DNA of 64,000 nt. Source: Lanius collurio. Its lineage: Eukaryota; Chordata; Aves; Passeriformes; Laniidae. The DNA is taken from positions 10,027,073-10,091,072 of the forward strand of contig JACBWW010000004.1 in assembly GCA_020086605.1 (NCBI GenBank). Direction: 5' to 3'. The translations under genes were made by a program, and so were the position numbers. A model generated the notes under the pieces. That model worked only from the letters and a program-made list of their open reading frames with translations, was not told the origin of the DNA and searched no databases. Of the stretch, positions 24,313-37,570 are shown piece after piece; position 1 is the first letter of the stretch; every line of letters begins with the position of its first letter.

Positions 24313-25274
24313 GTAATTGCTGTTTTCATTTTGCAAAATAATTATTTATTAGAAGAATTTAAACTCTAACTTAAGCTACATTAGGGGGAGTTTAAATGAA
24401 TTTAGATGTCCTGTTTTCTCTACGTCTCTAAGTTTATTTTCTTATATTAAGCTTATTTAATAGGAAATTATTTTTCATGATAGGGAACCTCCATTCTTCT
24501 ACGCTAACTTCCATACAATAGAGTCTCAAAGAGAACAAAAAGCCCTGCACAAACTATCTCACTCCATCTCCAAATTACTCCTCTTTATGACTACAAACCA
24601 TGTTTTATCTTCATTCACCCATTAAAATGAAAAAGCCTTAATCACAGTAGTCTTGAATGCTGGATCCTGGGTATAAAACCACGGACTGATTTAACATAGT
24701 ACAAAAAATAATTGAAACAAAAATAATTTCTCAATTTCCATCAAGAATCATCTGCCCCAGAGGAACCCAAGTACCCCATTATATTACCTTACAGGGGGAG
24801 GGAAAGCAATACCAGTTATAGGCGGCAACCATTCCATGGAGAGGTCACTGCTGAATCCCCATGCAAAATATTGGATCATTAAATTAAATACAGGATATTG
24901 AACAGCTGGTAGAGAATTTAAGAGAAGGTTACATGTTAGGGAAGGTCAGATGCTCACTAGGCATTTAATAAACAGAGAGAACATAAATTCTGAACTTGGG
25001 TGGCAACTAACCAACCTTAGGAAAATACTTCCCTTTTTCTGTGCAAATGAAGAAGTTTGTTTTGTGGATTACTTTGGTTTTTTTTAATGAAAAAAAAAGT
25101 ATATACAATAAATATAAAATAAACATGAAATTGCCATTCACTTATCCTAGACATAATTGACAGCCACTCACAACTAGACACAGAAAATATCCTATAGTTT
25201 TTTAAACATTTCTTCTTTAAACAAATCTAAACACACAGGATTATTGAATTTCTTTGTTTGTTTGTTTGTTTGTT

Positions 25275-25306
<32 letters not shown>

Positions 25307-28300
25307 TCCTCAGGCAAGTGGGTCTATCCATTTAATTCCAAATTCACGGAAATGGAGACTTTCCACATAAACAAATACAGAAGTGTACAGGTACCCATGA
25401 TGTTCAAGTCAGGCAAAATTAATTCAACTTTTGATGAGAACTTAAGATGCACTGTGATAAAGATACCTTACAAAGGGAATGCCCACATGCTGATTGTTAT
25501 CCCAGAAAAAGAGGGAGACTACATTTCAATTGAAGACCATTTGACTACAGAGCTTGTGGAATCCTGGCTTGGAAACATGAGAACCAGGTACTGCTTTGAC
25601 TCCCATGGGGCCCTAGTGTCTTTGATGTCTACTGCAGCACAGCAACAAAGCCCAGCAAAGATCAGCTGGTCTTCCTAAGCCTTTTACCATGTTAGCATCT
25701 CTGTGGCAAGACGTATCTACAGTGTAGAGGTCCTTTAATGGCCTATCCACAGCCCAAATGACATGTGAAAGTTTCAACTCTGAGGGAAAAATCTTTGACT
25801 TATCTCAGTTAAAAATGTCTCTCTCTCTGAGTTCATGAGTCCATATTCTTCCTTAGGTCTTCTCTCTCATTAAATTTAGCACTGCCAAGCAAAGCCACAG
25901 TAAATCTAGAGATTTATTAAACATTTCTTACCATTGGAAACCCAGAGGAATTGATAAATTTGAATATAAAAATGCAAACACAAATGATCCCTGTGAAATG
26001 TAGTTCCTGAAGAGACAATTCTTTTCACCAGTCAATAAATTAGTGTGTCATCCTGGTATCAGGACACTGTAACTGTTGGTGGAAGTATTTATACAGAGAA
26101 GGAAATTAATTCTACCATCACTGGCAGTCAACAGGTTAGAAATTATTTTCTGCCAACCTCAATGCCAGCAGAGACTCTTCAGTTTTTGTCCCTTCTTCTT
26201 CAGTGTAAAGCTTAATTCCTGAGTAGTGTGCATTTCAGCAGTCAAGTGACCTATTTGTTTGCATTGATTTTTTTTTTTTTTAACAGAGAAGTGGATATTT
26301 CATTGCCAAAGTTTAAACTAGAGCAAAAATACAAAATGAAGAAACTGCTTCAACGTCTTGGAATTAAAAAGCTCTTTACATATTCAGCAGATCTTAGTCA
26401 TCTGACAGATTACGAATATGTAGCAGTTTCACAGGTAAGCCTTCTAAAATGTGACACTGTTTAGATTACAATTGTATATAAATGGCCCAGCCAAGATGGT
26501 CATATAAATTTATAGGGACACCAACAGCAAAGTACCTGCCAGGTATGTGCAATCTACCCATCTTAATCAGGACTGATCCCACTTCAGGTAGGAGGTGTGC
26601 ACAGGTAAGGGGCAGTGGCATCTCACAGGTGCCCAATGCCTCCCAAAGCTAACCCACCTCAGGAGAAAAGCTCTGCCTCAAGAGGGATGTGGATGGCAGG
26701 GAATGAGCACAATTTCACAAAAACTGTGAACAAGAAAGACCTTGTAAATGACAGTCAAATGGCAAAGGCCAGGGCAAGGAAGGAAACTCAAGGAGGGAAC
26801 TCCTCATACACAGTCCAGAGAAAGGTATACTTCTCAAAAAACAAAGAACTTTAGAAAGTTTAAATAATAAAATCTCAAAAAGATAACAGTGAGAAAGAGA
26901 AGACAAAGCACTCCTGCTTTTCCTTCTGCATACCATGGAAGAGAAAAAAACAGAATCTCACAGTAAAGGATTGGCACAACAGAGTTGTACTCCAACCCAA
27001 ACAGATGTTCCACTTCATATGCTGACACTTTAAAGAACTTTAAAACAGGTAAAGGCAAGGGCAGTGAACTGCCAAGAAGACAGGAACACAGCCCCACAGA
27101 AAAAGAGGAAGACGAAGGGCTATTTTGTACCACTGTTTAAAGGAGAGCATAGATGAATTTCAGAAAACTGATCAAAAACAGAAGCAGAATGAGAAGCAGA
27201 AAAGAATGAAAGACAAAGGTCAATCACATCAATACCAAGAAGGAACAGCTCTATGTGACCAGAGATGTCTCATGAAAAAGAAATTGCCAGTCTATAGAAA
27301 AGACAATTTGCTGATGATAGAAAATTAAAAGGCATAGTCAAAGAAAGGACATGAAAGACATAAAACACAGAGATACTTGTGCCCACAAAAGGGAGTGTGT
27401 GGAACTTGATTAAAAGCAATTAATTTTAAATACAAATTTATCCATTACAGTAAAAGTAAAAAAAAATTATGAAACAAGTTGAAGTTATAAACAAGACCCA
27501 AATGAAATTAATCTGTCACAGGATTTAAAAACACAGCTTTATAAACTAATGTAAGGAAATTGCAGCATGCAACTGCTTGTGGTTGTGGAGGTTTGCATGC
27601 AACTCGCAATCCAGGACTGTAACTCCAGGAGAGGCTTCCCAGATTCACAGAATGGTGAAGGTTGGAAAGGGCCTCTGGAGGTCACCTGGTCCAAACCCTC
27701 TGCTCTAGCAGGATCACCTAAAGCAAGTTGCTGAGGACCATGTCCAGACAGCTTTTGAATCTCTCTTCTATACAAGTTTCAAAAACTCTAACAGGTTTCC
27801 AAAATTGTGGTGGCTTAAGAAAACAACCTTTCTGGGAAGATGTATCATCCTAAAAATAAATATTTAATTGATAAAATTGCAGTGATTTTCACTTTGGTAT
27901 AAACTATTTTGCTTGGGAAATAGTTTGGAAATATAATTGGGAAAATAATAATTGGGAAATATAGCAATCTGCAGCACTTTTCTCCCTTCGTCTTGATTAT
28001 GAAACTTTCATGCTGATTCTCAGCAGTTAACTCTATTGTGTAATGAAAAAATCACACTTTAACAGGAGATGCTAACTGATACTAGAAGCAATATGTGCAC
28101 CAGCTACAAAATGCCAGAGGAGCATCCTCTCCCTGAGAATTGTGAAAGACAAATTTATGATTTAAGAATATGTAGCAGAAAGCTCAACACTGGCGAAGTG
28201 CTTCAACTGTTTTCACATAAGTAATTCCTAGAATTAGGAGTTCAGGAGCTGGAAATCCACTAGCTGACCAGGGAGCTCACCAATACACTCACAAACTCAG

Positions 28301-29122
28301 CAGAAGCACTCAGAGGTTTGCACAGGCTGAAAGAACAAAACGGAAAAGATGAAAAAACGAAAAATCAGATTCTGCCAGGCTGCAACTTCAGTGGGAAGGG
28401 AAGGTCCTCAAACTCAAACAGGACTGTACCTCATTGCTGTACATATTTAGTCTGTGCTACCAAATGTACAGATTGGAAATATACAGGGGAAAAAGCCAGG
28501 ATTGGTGCATCTCCCTAAGCTCCCACAAAACTGTGAATGACATATCCAGCCAGGCAGTGTTTGTGACTGGTGAAAACACATTGCCTACATTTTACAAACT
28601 CCTGTACACACTTAAGTATCACAGAGGAGCACCCCATACACATGCAATGGTTGCTTCATGCAGAAGCCCCAGTCTCTCAGTGAGGTCTGTGCTCAGAAAT
28701 GTGCAGAAGTGACTCCTGAGCTAGCATCCACACTGAGAGCACTGTGGGCAGTGGCTGTGCTCACTCCTCTGCTGCTGAAGCAGACAGCACAGGGGTCTCC
28801 CAGTCTAACAGACTGCACTGACCTGCTCACTTTAGTCCTTAACAGAAGACTGAATGCCTTCACCTGGAAAAATACTTTACATGCTAGTACTTATTTCTGT
28901 CACATATTTTATTCCTACCTTGCACTTCAGGTTGTCCAAAAAGCAGTTATTGAAGTGGATGAAGAAGGAACTGAGGCTGCAGCAGCAAGTGGGTCAGAAA
29001 TAACTGCATTCACAGCGCCTCCTGTTATCAAAGTGGACCGACCATTCCTTTTCATGATTTTTGAAGAAACTTTTAGAACATTACTGTTCATTGGCAGGGT
29101 GATTGATCCAACAGAAATGTGA
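23592..29122 (+). CDS. SERPINA10: SERPINA10, protein Z-dependent protease inhibitor (complete coding sequence)
   Basis: Secreted plasma serpin that inhibits factor Xa on phospholipid with protein Z, and factor XIa. Seen: four coding exons (23592-24312, 25314-25587, 26287-26434, 28931-29122) joining to 444 codons plus TGA, the length I recall for human ZPI. The start is ATG 23592 with A at -3, 41 bases inside the exon; the upstream in-frame ATG 23493 lies before the TTTCTAG acceptor. Residues 1-21 give a weak hydrophobic leader interrupted by Glu. An acidic N-terminal tail follows with a three-fold 5-residue repeat (57-71). The serpin fold runs from about residue 80. The SEITA motif, PPVIKVDRPF and GRVIDPT identify ZPI. 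P1-P1' is Phe408-Thr409, where human has Tyr-Ser. Seven N-glycosylation sequons are visible. The gene faces PPP4R4 tail to tail, as in mammals. Confidence 0.97.
25253..25308 (+). repeat. (TTTG)5(TTTC)9 microsatellite forming a splice polypyrimidine tract
   Basis: Five TTTG then nine TTTC units end five bases before the first base of the SERPINA10 exon at 25314. The repeat therefore is the pyrimidine tract of that acceptor. Confidence 0.95.
25314..25587 (+). CDS. SERPINA10: SERPINA10 second coding exon
   Basis: 274 bp, starting GC AAG TGG to complete the split Gly codon, and encoding KWVYPF, VQVPMMF, an NST sequon and LTTELVESWL. The donor is AG|GTACTG. The acceptor CCTCAG directly follows a TTTG/TTTC microsatellite. 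Confidence 0.95.
26287..26434 (+). CDS. SERPINA10: SERPINA10 third coding exon (148 bp)
   Basis: The acceptor TTTTTAACAG and donor GTAAGC are clear. It encodes EVDISLPKFKLEQKYKM and LLQRLGIKKLF, and ends VAVSQ in phase 0. Confidence 0.95.
27642..27770 (-). mobile_element. CR1 LINE 3' tail, antisense in SERPINA10 last intron
   Basis: The + strand reads as the reverse complement of an avian CR1 3' end: the ATTCACAGAATGG terminus, then AAGGTTGGAAAGGGCCTCTGG, then GGTCACCTGGTCCAA and AGGACCATGTCCAGAC. Only the untranslated tail remains. The left boundary is sharp; the right boundary is approximate. Confidence 0.88.
28931..29122 (+). CDS. SERPINA10: SERPINA10 terminal coding exon with reactive-centre loop
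   Basis: Acceptor CACTTCAG, stop TGA 29120-29122. It encodes VVQKAVIEVDEEGTE, the hinge AAAAS, then SEITA-F-T-APP. P1 Phe is codon 29009-29011. P17 is Glu, as in inhibitory serpins, and the small-residue hinge is intact, so it should still be inhibitory. Confidence 0.96.
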   Translation, partial: VVQKAVIEVDEEGTEAAAASGSEITAFTAPPVIKVDRPFLFMIFEETFRTLLFIGRVIDPTEM

Positions 29123-29190
29123 ATAAAAGTAATAGTTTCTATTCTTTAGTACATAAGAGGCCTTATTTTTATTTTATTAATTTATTTTAG

Positions 29191-29196
29191 AATAAA
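29191..29196 (+). promoter_or_regulatory. SERPINA10 polyadenylation signal AATAAA
   Basis: Canonical hexamer 69 bases after the stop. Another AATAAA at 29122-29127 shares its first A with the stop codon; that one would leave almost no 3' UTR, so 29191 is the likelier signal, though both may work. Confidence 0.55.
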
Positions 29197-29199
29197 AAG

Positions 29200-32100
29200 A
29201 CATTGAAATATGAAATGTGAAAAGCTGTTTTGTCTCGCCATCTAGCACTAGGTCATCTTAGCAATATTTTATTAATGCCACATAACAAGCTAATTTCATC
29301 AAGGCTCAAAGGGACAAGAATGTGACTCATAAAATCTACCTCTGAAATTAAAAGAAAACCCAACAACCACAGAACAGAACTTTCAAAAATCAGTATTTTA
29401 GTGATAAATCTGAATAAAAAGTCCCAGACATTCACATGCCAAAATATTCAGGAAGCTCATTCCCAAATACTGCAGATTCCTCAGTGTTATCTTCTGTTGC
29501 AAAGAGTCTTAAGAGCCCAGTAACCTCAATGTTTGCAGAATTTTGCCAGTTATAAAAACAGAAGCAGTATCTAGCCCTAAAAGAGACTTTATAACCTCTG
29601 TCTAGAGATCTTGATTACTGTAGAAATTGCACAAGGTCTATCATGAGTCTACATTGTGAGTGTAACCTCTTTCAAAATGTTTATGCAGACTGTCAAATCA
29701 CCTCATTTTCTCAGAGCACATGATGTGCTTTAAAAATATTCTTTGAATTTAAAAAATATAGTTCTGAAAAATAACTTAGGTATTCTGATTTTGGAAAATC
29801 TGGCCTGGACTATTTCGTAGCACAAAGCTAGCCCTATCCCAAACCCAGAATTTCTACCTGTAATATCATCCAGACACCAGGGTGAACTATGTAACAGGAC
29901 TCTATGACTGAACTAAAGCAAACATTGGTAGGAAAAAACATATGTCCATTAAAGTAGAATAAATCTATTCACAGAGTTGATCCTAAAATCCAAAAGGTGT
30001 TGCCAAGCTGTTTCAGAAAAACATTTCCATGATATAAACACAATTTCCTTCATTCAAGTAGAGCAGTGCTTTCAACAAAATGACAAGGTCTTAACATTTA
30101 ATATACTCTAATTAGCAGAGTCCTATGTGTAAAGTACAAAACAACATAAAAAGCCACTTCTGGTTTAATGCAACTAACAGATCTCAGCATTATTCTGCTT
30201 GCTTATACAACCTTCACTAAATAACTGCCCAAAAGGGAGCAGAAGACTTTTCAAAATCATTTGGCAAGGAACTTCACAGGAGTCTATCAGTAAGCACACA
30301 TAAGCAGATACATCTGCTAGAGAAGATAAAAAGATATATTATAGCATAAACCTGGTAAATCTCTAAAAATCATCTTAGTTACCATTTTCTGTCTGCCTAT
30401 AAAACTCCAGACACTGGTGTAAGCCACTCACAAAATGACTGAGGAGGCAGGCTCTGCTCTCTGACTAGACTATGAAGGTGCATCTAACCTAACTCCAGAT
30501 TGCATTACAAATGTACCCAGAAAGAGAATCACTCCTTCCTGCCACTGGTCTAAAACCAACCAATTCCACTGCAAAACTGACCTTCAGCTGTTATTCCTGA
30601 GCTACAGCTGACCAGCAGGTAAAAACAATGCTCTGAAGGGTACAAAAGCATTGATGCTGTTTAACAGAACTAACCCAGAAGGAAGTGGACCCTAAAAGGA
30701 TGGCTTGGATGGAGGTCTGTAGTGTAAAGGACTGATGAAAGTATGCACAAGGCACCAGAGGTACTGCACAAGGAAAATGGTCAGTCCAAAAAACGTCTAA
30801 CAGAGCATTTAAAGATTACACTGCAGGAATTTAATACACAATAGGGTTATTGAGTAGAGCATGTGTTATCAGCATTAAATAATTTTATCAGTTGAAAATG
30901 ACAGATAAGGACAACCAAGAAGAAAGAAAAGACAGTTTACAGAACTCATTACATGCTTAGGAAGAGGAGGAAGAGCTTCAAATTTCTGAACTTACATGTT
31001 GTTCTGCATTGCTCCAGTAAAGGCATCAAAAGGGCAAATACAGCTTTGAGTCCTGCTCTACAGCTGGCTGCTGATGATCTGAGTTTGGTCCCTGCAAAGG
31101 TCAGACTAAGAACAGACTGAGCAGTCTCCTGTGGCCCACGGGTGGGCAGCTGTAGCTGGCACTTGAGTCAGCTGTCCCTGAGGAACTGGGAGTATCTGTT
31201 TGCATTAATGAACCACAAGCAGAGCCCAGGAGGAGCCAGCCCTGGTTATCTGTACACCTCTATCAGTACCGAATGTTAAACATCTTAAGGAATTTGTGAT
31301 TTACAAGATCCTATGCCAGGATGAAAAACAAACTGAAAAATTAAGTATTTCCATAGACCCCAAACAATGCCTGTGTCTCAGGACAGTGAATGCAGCTAAA
31401 TCCAACTGCAGTGTAGGAAGCTAAAGAACCCAGACAGTGCTAAATCCAAAGAAATATTCTGTACTTCACACAAGACAGCATACATCCAGCATTATCACTA
31501 TTTTAAATAAATACCCTCCATAGATAAGTGCTTTTATTTATTTTAATTATAAAAGATGCCCTGAGAATTTTTTTTTTCAAGAACATGCATGTACAGCATT
31601 GTCCTAGGTTTTATTTTGAGTAAATCATCATTCAAGTTTTTACATTATAAAAAGTAACCACACACGCATATGCATACACAGACCAGATCATCTTTATCAT
31701 ATACCAATAAATTTTAAAAATCACTTACTTCTGATATCAATATATTTATGCTGCCACAATTTTGAAATAGAGAAGCTGACAATAGCTTCATAATCTCTCT
31801 CTCAAGTATTGGCATAAACAGAACTTTTAAAAATATGATTGCATGTTTTTCCACATAAATTTTGATAGAAACATTAGCATTATACAAACAAATTCAGATG
31901 ACATCACTGAACCATGACAGCTTGCAATAGCAGTTGATTAAAAACTAGATTTGTTATTATAAATTATTGAAGTGAAAATACAATTTGAAATACTAAAAAT
32001 TAAAACAAGTATTTATACAACAAAACTTATGAAATAAAACTTTTTTTTACATAATCTGAAGACATTTGCTTTTAGATTGCTTTGAAACTTACATAGAATT

Positions 32101-35100
32101 TTTATGAACTTTGTATTTGTAAAAACATTAATTCCAAATTCACAGTACAATGCTTCAAAAGTCTATATTTTCTTATAGACTGATCAATGCTTCTGAACTT
32201 TGGTCTTAAATTAGGTTTGCAGATTCTTTAAAATGTGAGATTACTTTTTCATGTTCATAACAATTCCTTCTATTTCTTGCTTAAAGTATGGGAGCTAAGA
32301 GTTGCTAAGATTGTAAATAAGCCAATTAAATAATGAGAATGTGCATTCTAAATCAAATAATTCAAACTACAAAGGCATAACTGAAGAAAACAAAATCTTC
32401 TCTTTAGCTGCAGCAGTTAAGAGCACATAGCTGAAGTTATATTTCATATCATTTCACTACAATGTTAGAATTCTGCAACCATTACATTGCTTATCAGAAC
32501 ACATTTTACAGCTTGGAATTTTATTTAAAAGATTTATTTTAAAGTTTTAACATTGCAGGATGCATTTTATTCAGTCCAGGCATTAGGGAGTCCCATCTGC
32601 TGCTCCCACCTTATCTCAGCAGAACATTGCTTCCTCCAGTCTCTGGTTCCCTCATTTTTCTGTCAGATGATCTAGGAGTTTGATTTTCTGTTTTTTCTTC
32701 ATACAAAAGAAGAAACACACATAGTATTTTGTTACTATATTATTAAATTACATAACATAATAAACTGCTATTGAGGACAACAATTTAACATAACTCTTAG
32801 CTGCCCCTCTTTAAAAATCATTGGCTGCTCTACTGCACCCACTGAAAAAACCCCATGGACACATTCTGAGGGCATTCTTCTCAGGAAGAGTGAAGCTCTC
32901 CATTAAGTTGTCTACAGAAGGTCCTGAAGAGATCCATCTGAGTGAGATGGTTAAGGTGGTAAAGCAGTCTACTCATGGCTACAAAAAGTGCCAGAAGTCT
33001 GGCACATGACAATGTGATTTCTAGGTCTTATGATGACCACAAGGTCATTTGGGTAATCTCTGGATTTTTCATTCCTTAATTTTTTGATCTTTAAACATAC
33101 CATTTTTTCAGCTTCAAAGAGCTGTAGCTGTGTCAATTAACAACTATTTGTATCAGATAGAAATATTTCAAAGAATAGGGTATATCTTTTAGAACTCTAT
33201 GGAAATATTAACTTGCATCAATATTTTACAGTATCATTTACAAATAACACAATATATTGTTCTGTAAAACTGCTGAATATTCTAAAACTGCATTTTTATA
33301 TGATAATATATCAGAGTCAGGATACCTACTAGCTTCATCATAGAAATGGGACACGAAACACATGCCAGTCCCACTGGAACTCAGAACCCTCAGCATCTTA
33401 AACGTCATGATGAAAACATGTTTAAAAGCTGTAAGTAACTCAATGTGTAGTAGATGAGTGGCAGAATTATTTGATCTTGCACTTAAGTTTCTAAGCAATT
33501 ATAGGACTGGATGAAAGACATTACTTTAAGATACTTATCTTAAAAATATAAATGGTATATCATGGTCACACACCAAACTGGATGTCTTAAAGGTCAGCTG
33601 TGGACATTTTATAAAATGCTGCTGTTTATTTAGATTTATTGTCACATAAAAATAAATCTACCCCCTCTTTTTACAAGATGGAAAACCTGCACCACACATC
33701 CTTGCAGAAAGTTTTAATTCAAAGTGAACTAACATCAGGCAGTATCTGTATGTCTGTAGGCAAGATGCAAAGTACTTAAATGCTGTCTATAAAGTGGATA
33801 TATTCATTGATGAATCTACAAAGCTTCTAAACAGTTTTAAACAATTGCATGTTGAAATCAGTCACATTACAGCAGTATAAACTCAAGCAACACAGCTTAC
33901 ATCCAAATTAATCTCATAAAGCTGAAAACATTCAAAAGAAATAATAAAGCTACATAGCATAATGGTACAAGCTCGGACTGCTTGATAGAACACAGTGTTC
34001 ATGAATTATGTTAATGTCTGCACTAGGATGATTCATGATCTAACTGGCAACTCTTCAACAGGAACTCAGAAAAACTTGTCTGCTCTGCAAATTAAGTAAG
34101 ATCTCTTGTGGGACAAAGTACTCAACCAGTGCTCTTTCTGATTCTTTCCTATTCCACCAGGTACTTAAAGCAGGTAGTCATCTCTTTTCTGATTCCCCCA
34201 TTAACTTACATGGGGGCTTCTTTAGCATAATTCTTGCATTTTCTATTGCCTGAGTATGACCTAAGACCTAGCAACTGACACCTACACTAAAACAATACTT
34301 TCCTGTCACCTGCTTGTGAGCACTGCAGCATGATTTACTAATTTTTTTCCCGCATTTATGTTATTTTTAAAAAGAAATGAAATTTTAATTGGCACACGCT
34401 TATGATTTAGTCTGAACTGAATATTTGAATGTATGAGTGTGCTAAGAAAAGACTTCAGTTCTCCACCAAAGTAACTCTGAGTTTTAAAAAATTCCGGAGC
34501 ACTATCACATATGAAATCAGAAATTCTTCATCCCTGCAAACTGCACTATATTGTCAAAAGCGAACATTTGCCAGTATTCTGTAGAGCAATTTTATTGAAA
34601 ATATTAGGTTTGAGCAATTAATCAATATTTTGTCCAAGCATATATCACTTCGAACTAAGAATCATTAATTTTATCTGATAATACTTTAATTATTAAATAT
34701 GTTACTGCCCACATATTTACATAGAAAAAGAAACATACTAGAAGTTACCTTACTCAAGTTGCAAAGCTAGCAAATTAAAAGTAAGGTCTTGCCAGAACTG
34801 AGATGGGCAGTGCAAATTTTAACCAGCACATATGGAAATCTGCATGATGAGACAGTCTACAAAAACACCCAATTAGTATTTTCTCACAAGTTTTCTGCCT
34901 TAGTGAGTCCACCAAAGGTAATGCTCATTGATGAGCATCTATTTGCTTGCACCTCTCACTGTACAATTTTCAAATTCTTCTCTCAGAGTGAATTCTGTCA
35001 GCTGTTCATATATTTGGATATCAATTTTTTCCATCATTCAACTTAGAAAATAATGCTTCCTTGAAACTGAAACTTTTGTTATTTTGGGTTGGTTCTTTTC

Positions 35101-36475
35101 ATTTTAGTGTGCATATATTTAGCACCAGGCCTGACTTCCTGAGCAAAAGAAAGATAAACAGTACAGCTAAACATACCTGTGACTGAATGCATTTACCACC
35201 AAACATTCCTGTACCTGTATCTCTTAATATCTCCTTAGAGAGTTGCTTCATTTTCTTATGAAAACAGTTCATTTTCTTATGAAAAAGTATTGGGTCAGTT
35301 TACAAAAGAGAAGTTGAATTTGCAGTACAGCAGACATTAGACTAACCTGAGAGATGCATTTTCCCATAAAAACACAGAACATTAAAACTCTTATTCAGAA
35401 CTGAATGTAGGACATCCTAAGCTTCCTCCTCTTTCCCCAAAAATGTTTTTCTTTCCCTGGTATATCCTCTTGGCTTCTGACCCTATGCAGTTCAGGGACT
35501 TTCTGAACCATAAGAAGCATCTAGATCATTGTGTTTGATCCAATATTACTTTCAAATACTCTGCTCTTTAGGTATTCATTTGGGAATGGCAACTTGAAGC
35601 TGCGTTTCTCAAATTCCACCCCCCTGCCTGAAGACAAAGGTGCAAACTGCTCTGTGTGAGCCTTTTTCTGTCCCTTTGTATTTTAAAAAAATATATCAGT
35701 TTTACTTTAAATGAAAGATGGAGAAGCCTTTGAAGTTTGGAAAAGTTTTATGTGAAAAAAAAAAATTGTCTAACTAACCTTTGCACCTCACCGCTCCATG
35801 AATATTATCCTTTCATTTTCCCCAAATCCTTGTGGAACAGCAAATAAATGGAATTTCTACAGATTGCTAAAAATATTTACAACATTTGAACTAATTTTCT
35901 GGCTTTAAAGCAAGGAAAAGAGGCATACAGGGATTAGGGTGAAAGAAAATGAGGTTTTGAGCACACCTGATTTTTGAAACTATGTAGCACTCCATGACAT
36001 TTTATGTTCTCAGGATACACGCCCCATTTACTTTATAGATAACTGAAAATGTCAGCATGTCTACTGATCTAACTGCTGACTTTGAAATGGTGCACTTTGA
36101 AATAAGTGACCCCCTAATGATCACCTATAAAAAGTCTAAAGTACTGTGGGTATTTTTAAGAGAAAGCATTAGACACTGGCAAAGACAGGGATAGAGGGCA
36201 AAGTGATTTGGCACCTTAAAGTACTAATTCTGTGAAATCACTTAACACCAACAGTCCATCTGCAATCACAGCTGACCTTCCAACCTTTTCTACAAAAAAA
36301 CCCACAGTTTTCAAAACAATAGGTCACTATGCAAGCTTGAGTTCATTCTGCAAAACAATTTATCTTTTAAAGTGAGGATGGTAAAATTGCAGCAAAGAAA
36401 AAAATCAAGTACACAAGGAGTTAAATGAATACTGTACAGAGAATTTCTTTTTTTGTTTGTTAAATCTTTGAGTGT
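29200..36475. other. Interval between convergent SERPINA10 and PPP4R4
   Basis: AT-rich, with no exon recognised on either strand. Several reverse-strand AATAAA hexamers (TTTATT on +, for example near 31540, 32520, 32565 and 33627) could end longer PPP4R4 transcripts. A 62-codon + frame at 32821-33009 is unrecognised. Confidence 0.5.
35247..35285. repeat. 21-bp direct duplication
   Basis: TTCATTTTCTTATGAAAA occurs at 35247-35264 and again at 35268-35285. Confidence 0.85.
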
Positions 36476-36481
36476 TTTATT
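36476..36481 (-). promoter_or_regulatory. Candidate PPP4R4 polyadenylation signal
   Basis: First reverse-strand AATAAA I found after the PPP4R4 stop codon, about 1.1 kb downstream. It would give a 1.1 kb 3' UTR. Later hexamers are equally possible. Confidence 0.3.
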
Positions 36482-37570
36482 TTAAAATTAAGTCATTTTT
36501 ATTAACTAAAAATCCTGAGTAAAGTAGGAGAGATGTTTTTGTTTTTTAAAGGAAACTGAAAATACCGGAGTGGAAAAATATGTTCATACAGATATTTAAT
36601 TTACCAACACAGACCATCAGTATTGTTCCTTCTTTATACCTGGCAAACAAATATAAGATGTTTCCTTTTTTCATATCTTAGCTTCCAGTTCTAGTTTCTA
36701 TTACACTGAAGCCTGCTTTCCCAGACTGCCTTTGTTGCTATAGCTGCTCCTTTCCTTTCTCCATTCTCACTTGGCTAAGAATGCAAATCTCTGCTAGCAA
36801 AGAAAAGCCTCAGTTTGAGCCTACAATATTACAGCTAATCCCATGACAGTAATTTAGTTTTAGTGTAAAAGGAATCTGCAGGGAATTTGCTGCTAGAGTC
36901 TACAGAGACTTGGGTGAGTATATGTCACAGTGATTTTCTGTGACTTACAGTTTTATCACAGGAGCAAAAAACACATCTTTGATTTTGTTCTTGCAAAATT
37001 CTGAACAGCACAGACTGATGTTTAAAGCAGCCTGAGGGAGATGCCTAGCATTGAATTTTGGGTTTTTTAAATGGCTAACGTAAGGCAAAGAAGGCAGCAT
37101 TAATAACAAGTAGCAGTAGCAGCTCATCATCGGTCTCATGATTCATCACAAAATTGTTACATAATGATACATAAACATCTATGTAAGCACACAAAAAGAA
37201 GGAAAATGAAAAAACTAAGTAGTCTAAAAATACTTATATTCTATTTCTCCAACTACCAGCAGCTAAATCACCGTGACTGTAGTTATTACATATCAAAGGC
37301 ACTAACCTTCACTTTGTCCCATTCCACCCTCCCATTTAGGTACCAGCTGAATGCAAATGTGTGCAGGAGAAAGATGTGAAAGACTAATTAGAAGGTAATA
37401 CTATCTTAGAAACACTTATAATTGCATACATCACATTCCTACCCTGCTATTTTAGTATTTCAAAATCTGTGTGCAGAAGTGTAATAAATACAGGCCTAGT
37501 TTTACAGGGCTCTTCTGAGTTTCCTTTGAAAACGTTACCCCCAGGCTCAGTTTAACCTCCTGTCAACAAC

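Noticed and set aside
25588..25678. Extension of the SERPINA10 exon past 25587
   Set aside because: Read-through of the GTACTG donor; the frame then leaves the serpin alignment, which resumes at 26287.
32821..33009. 62-codon + frame considered as a ribosomal-protein-like pseudogene
   Set aside because: No family could be named, no poly-A tail or target duplication was visible, and it lies in the probable 3' interval of PPP4R4.
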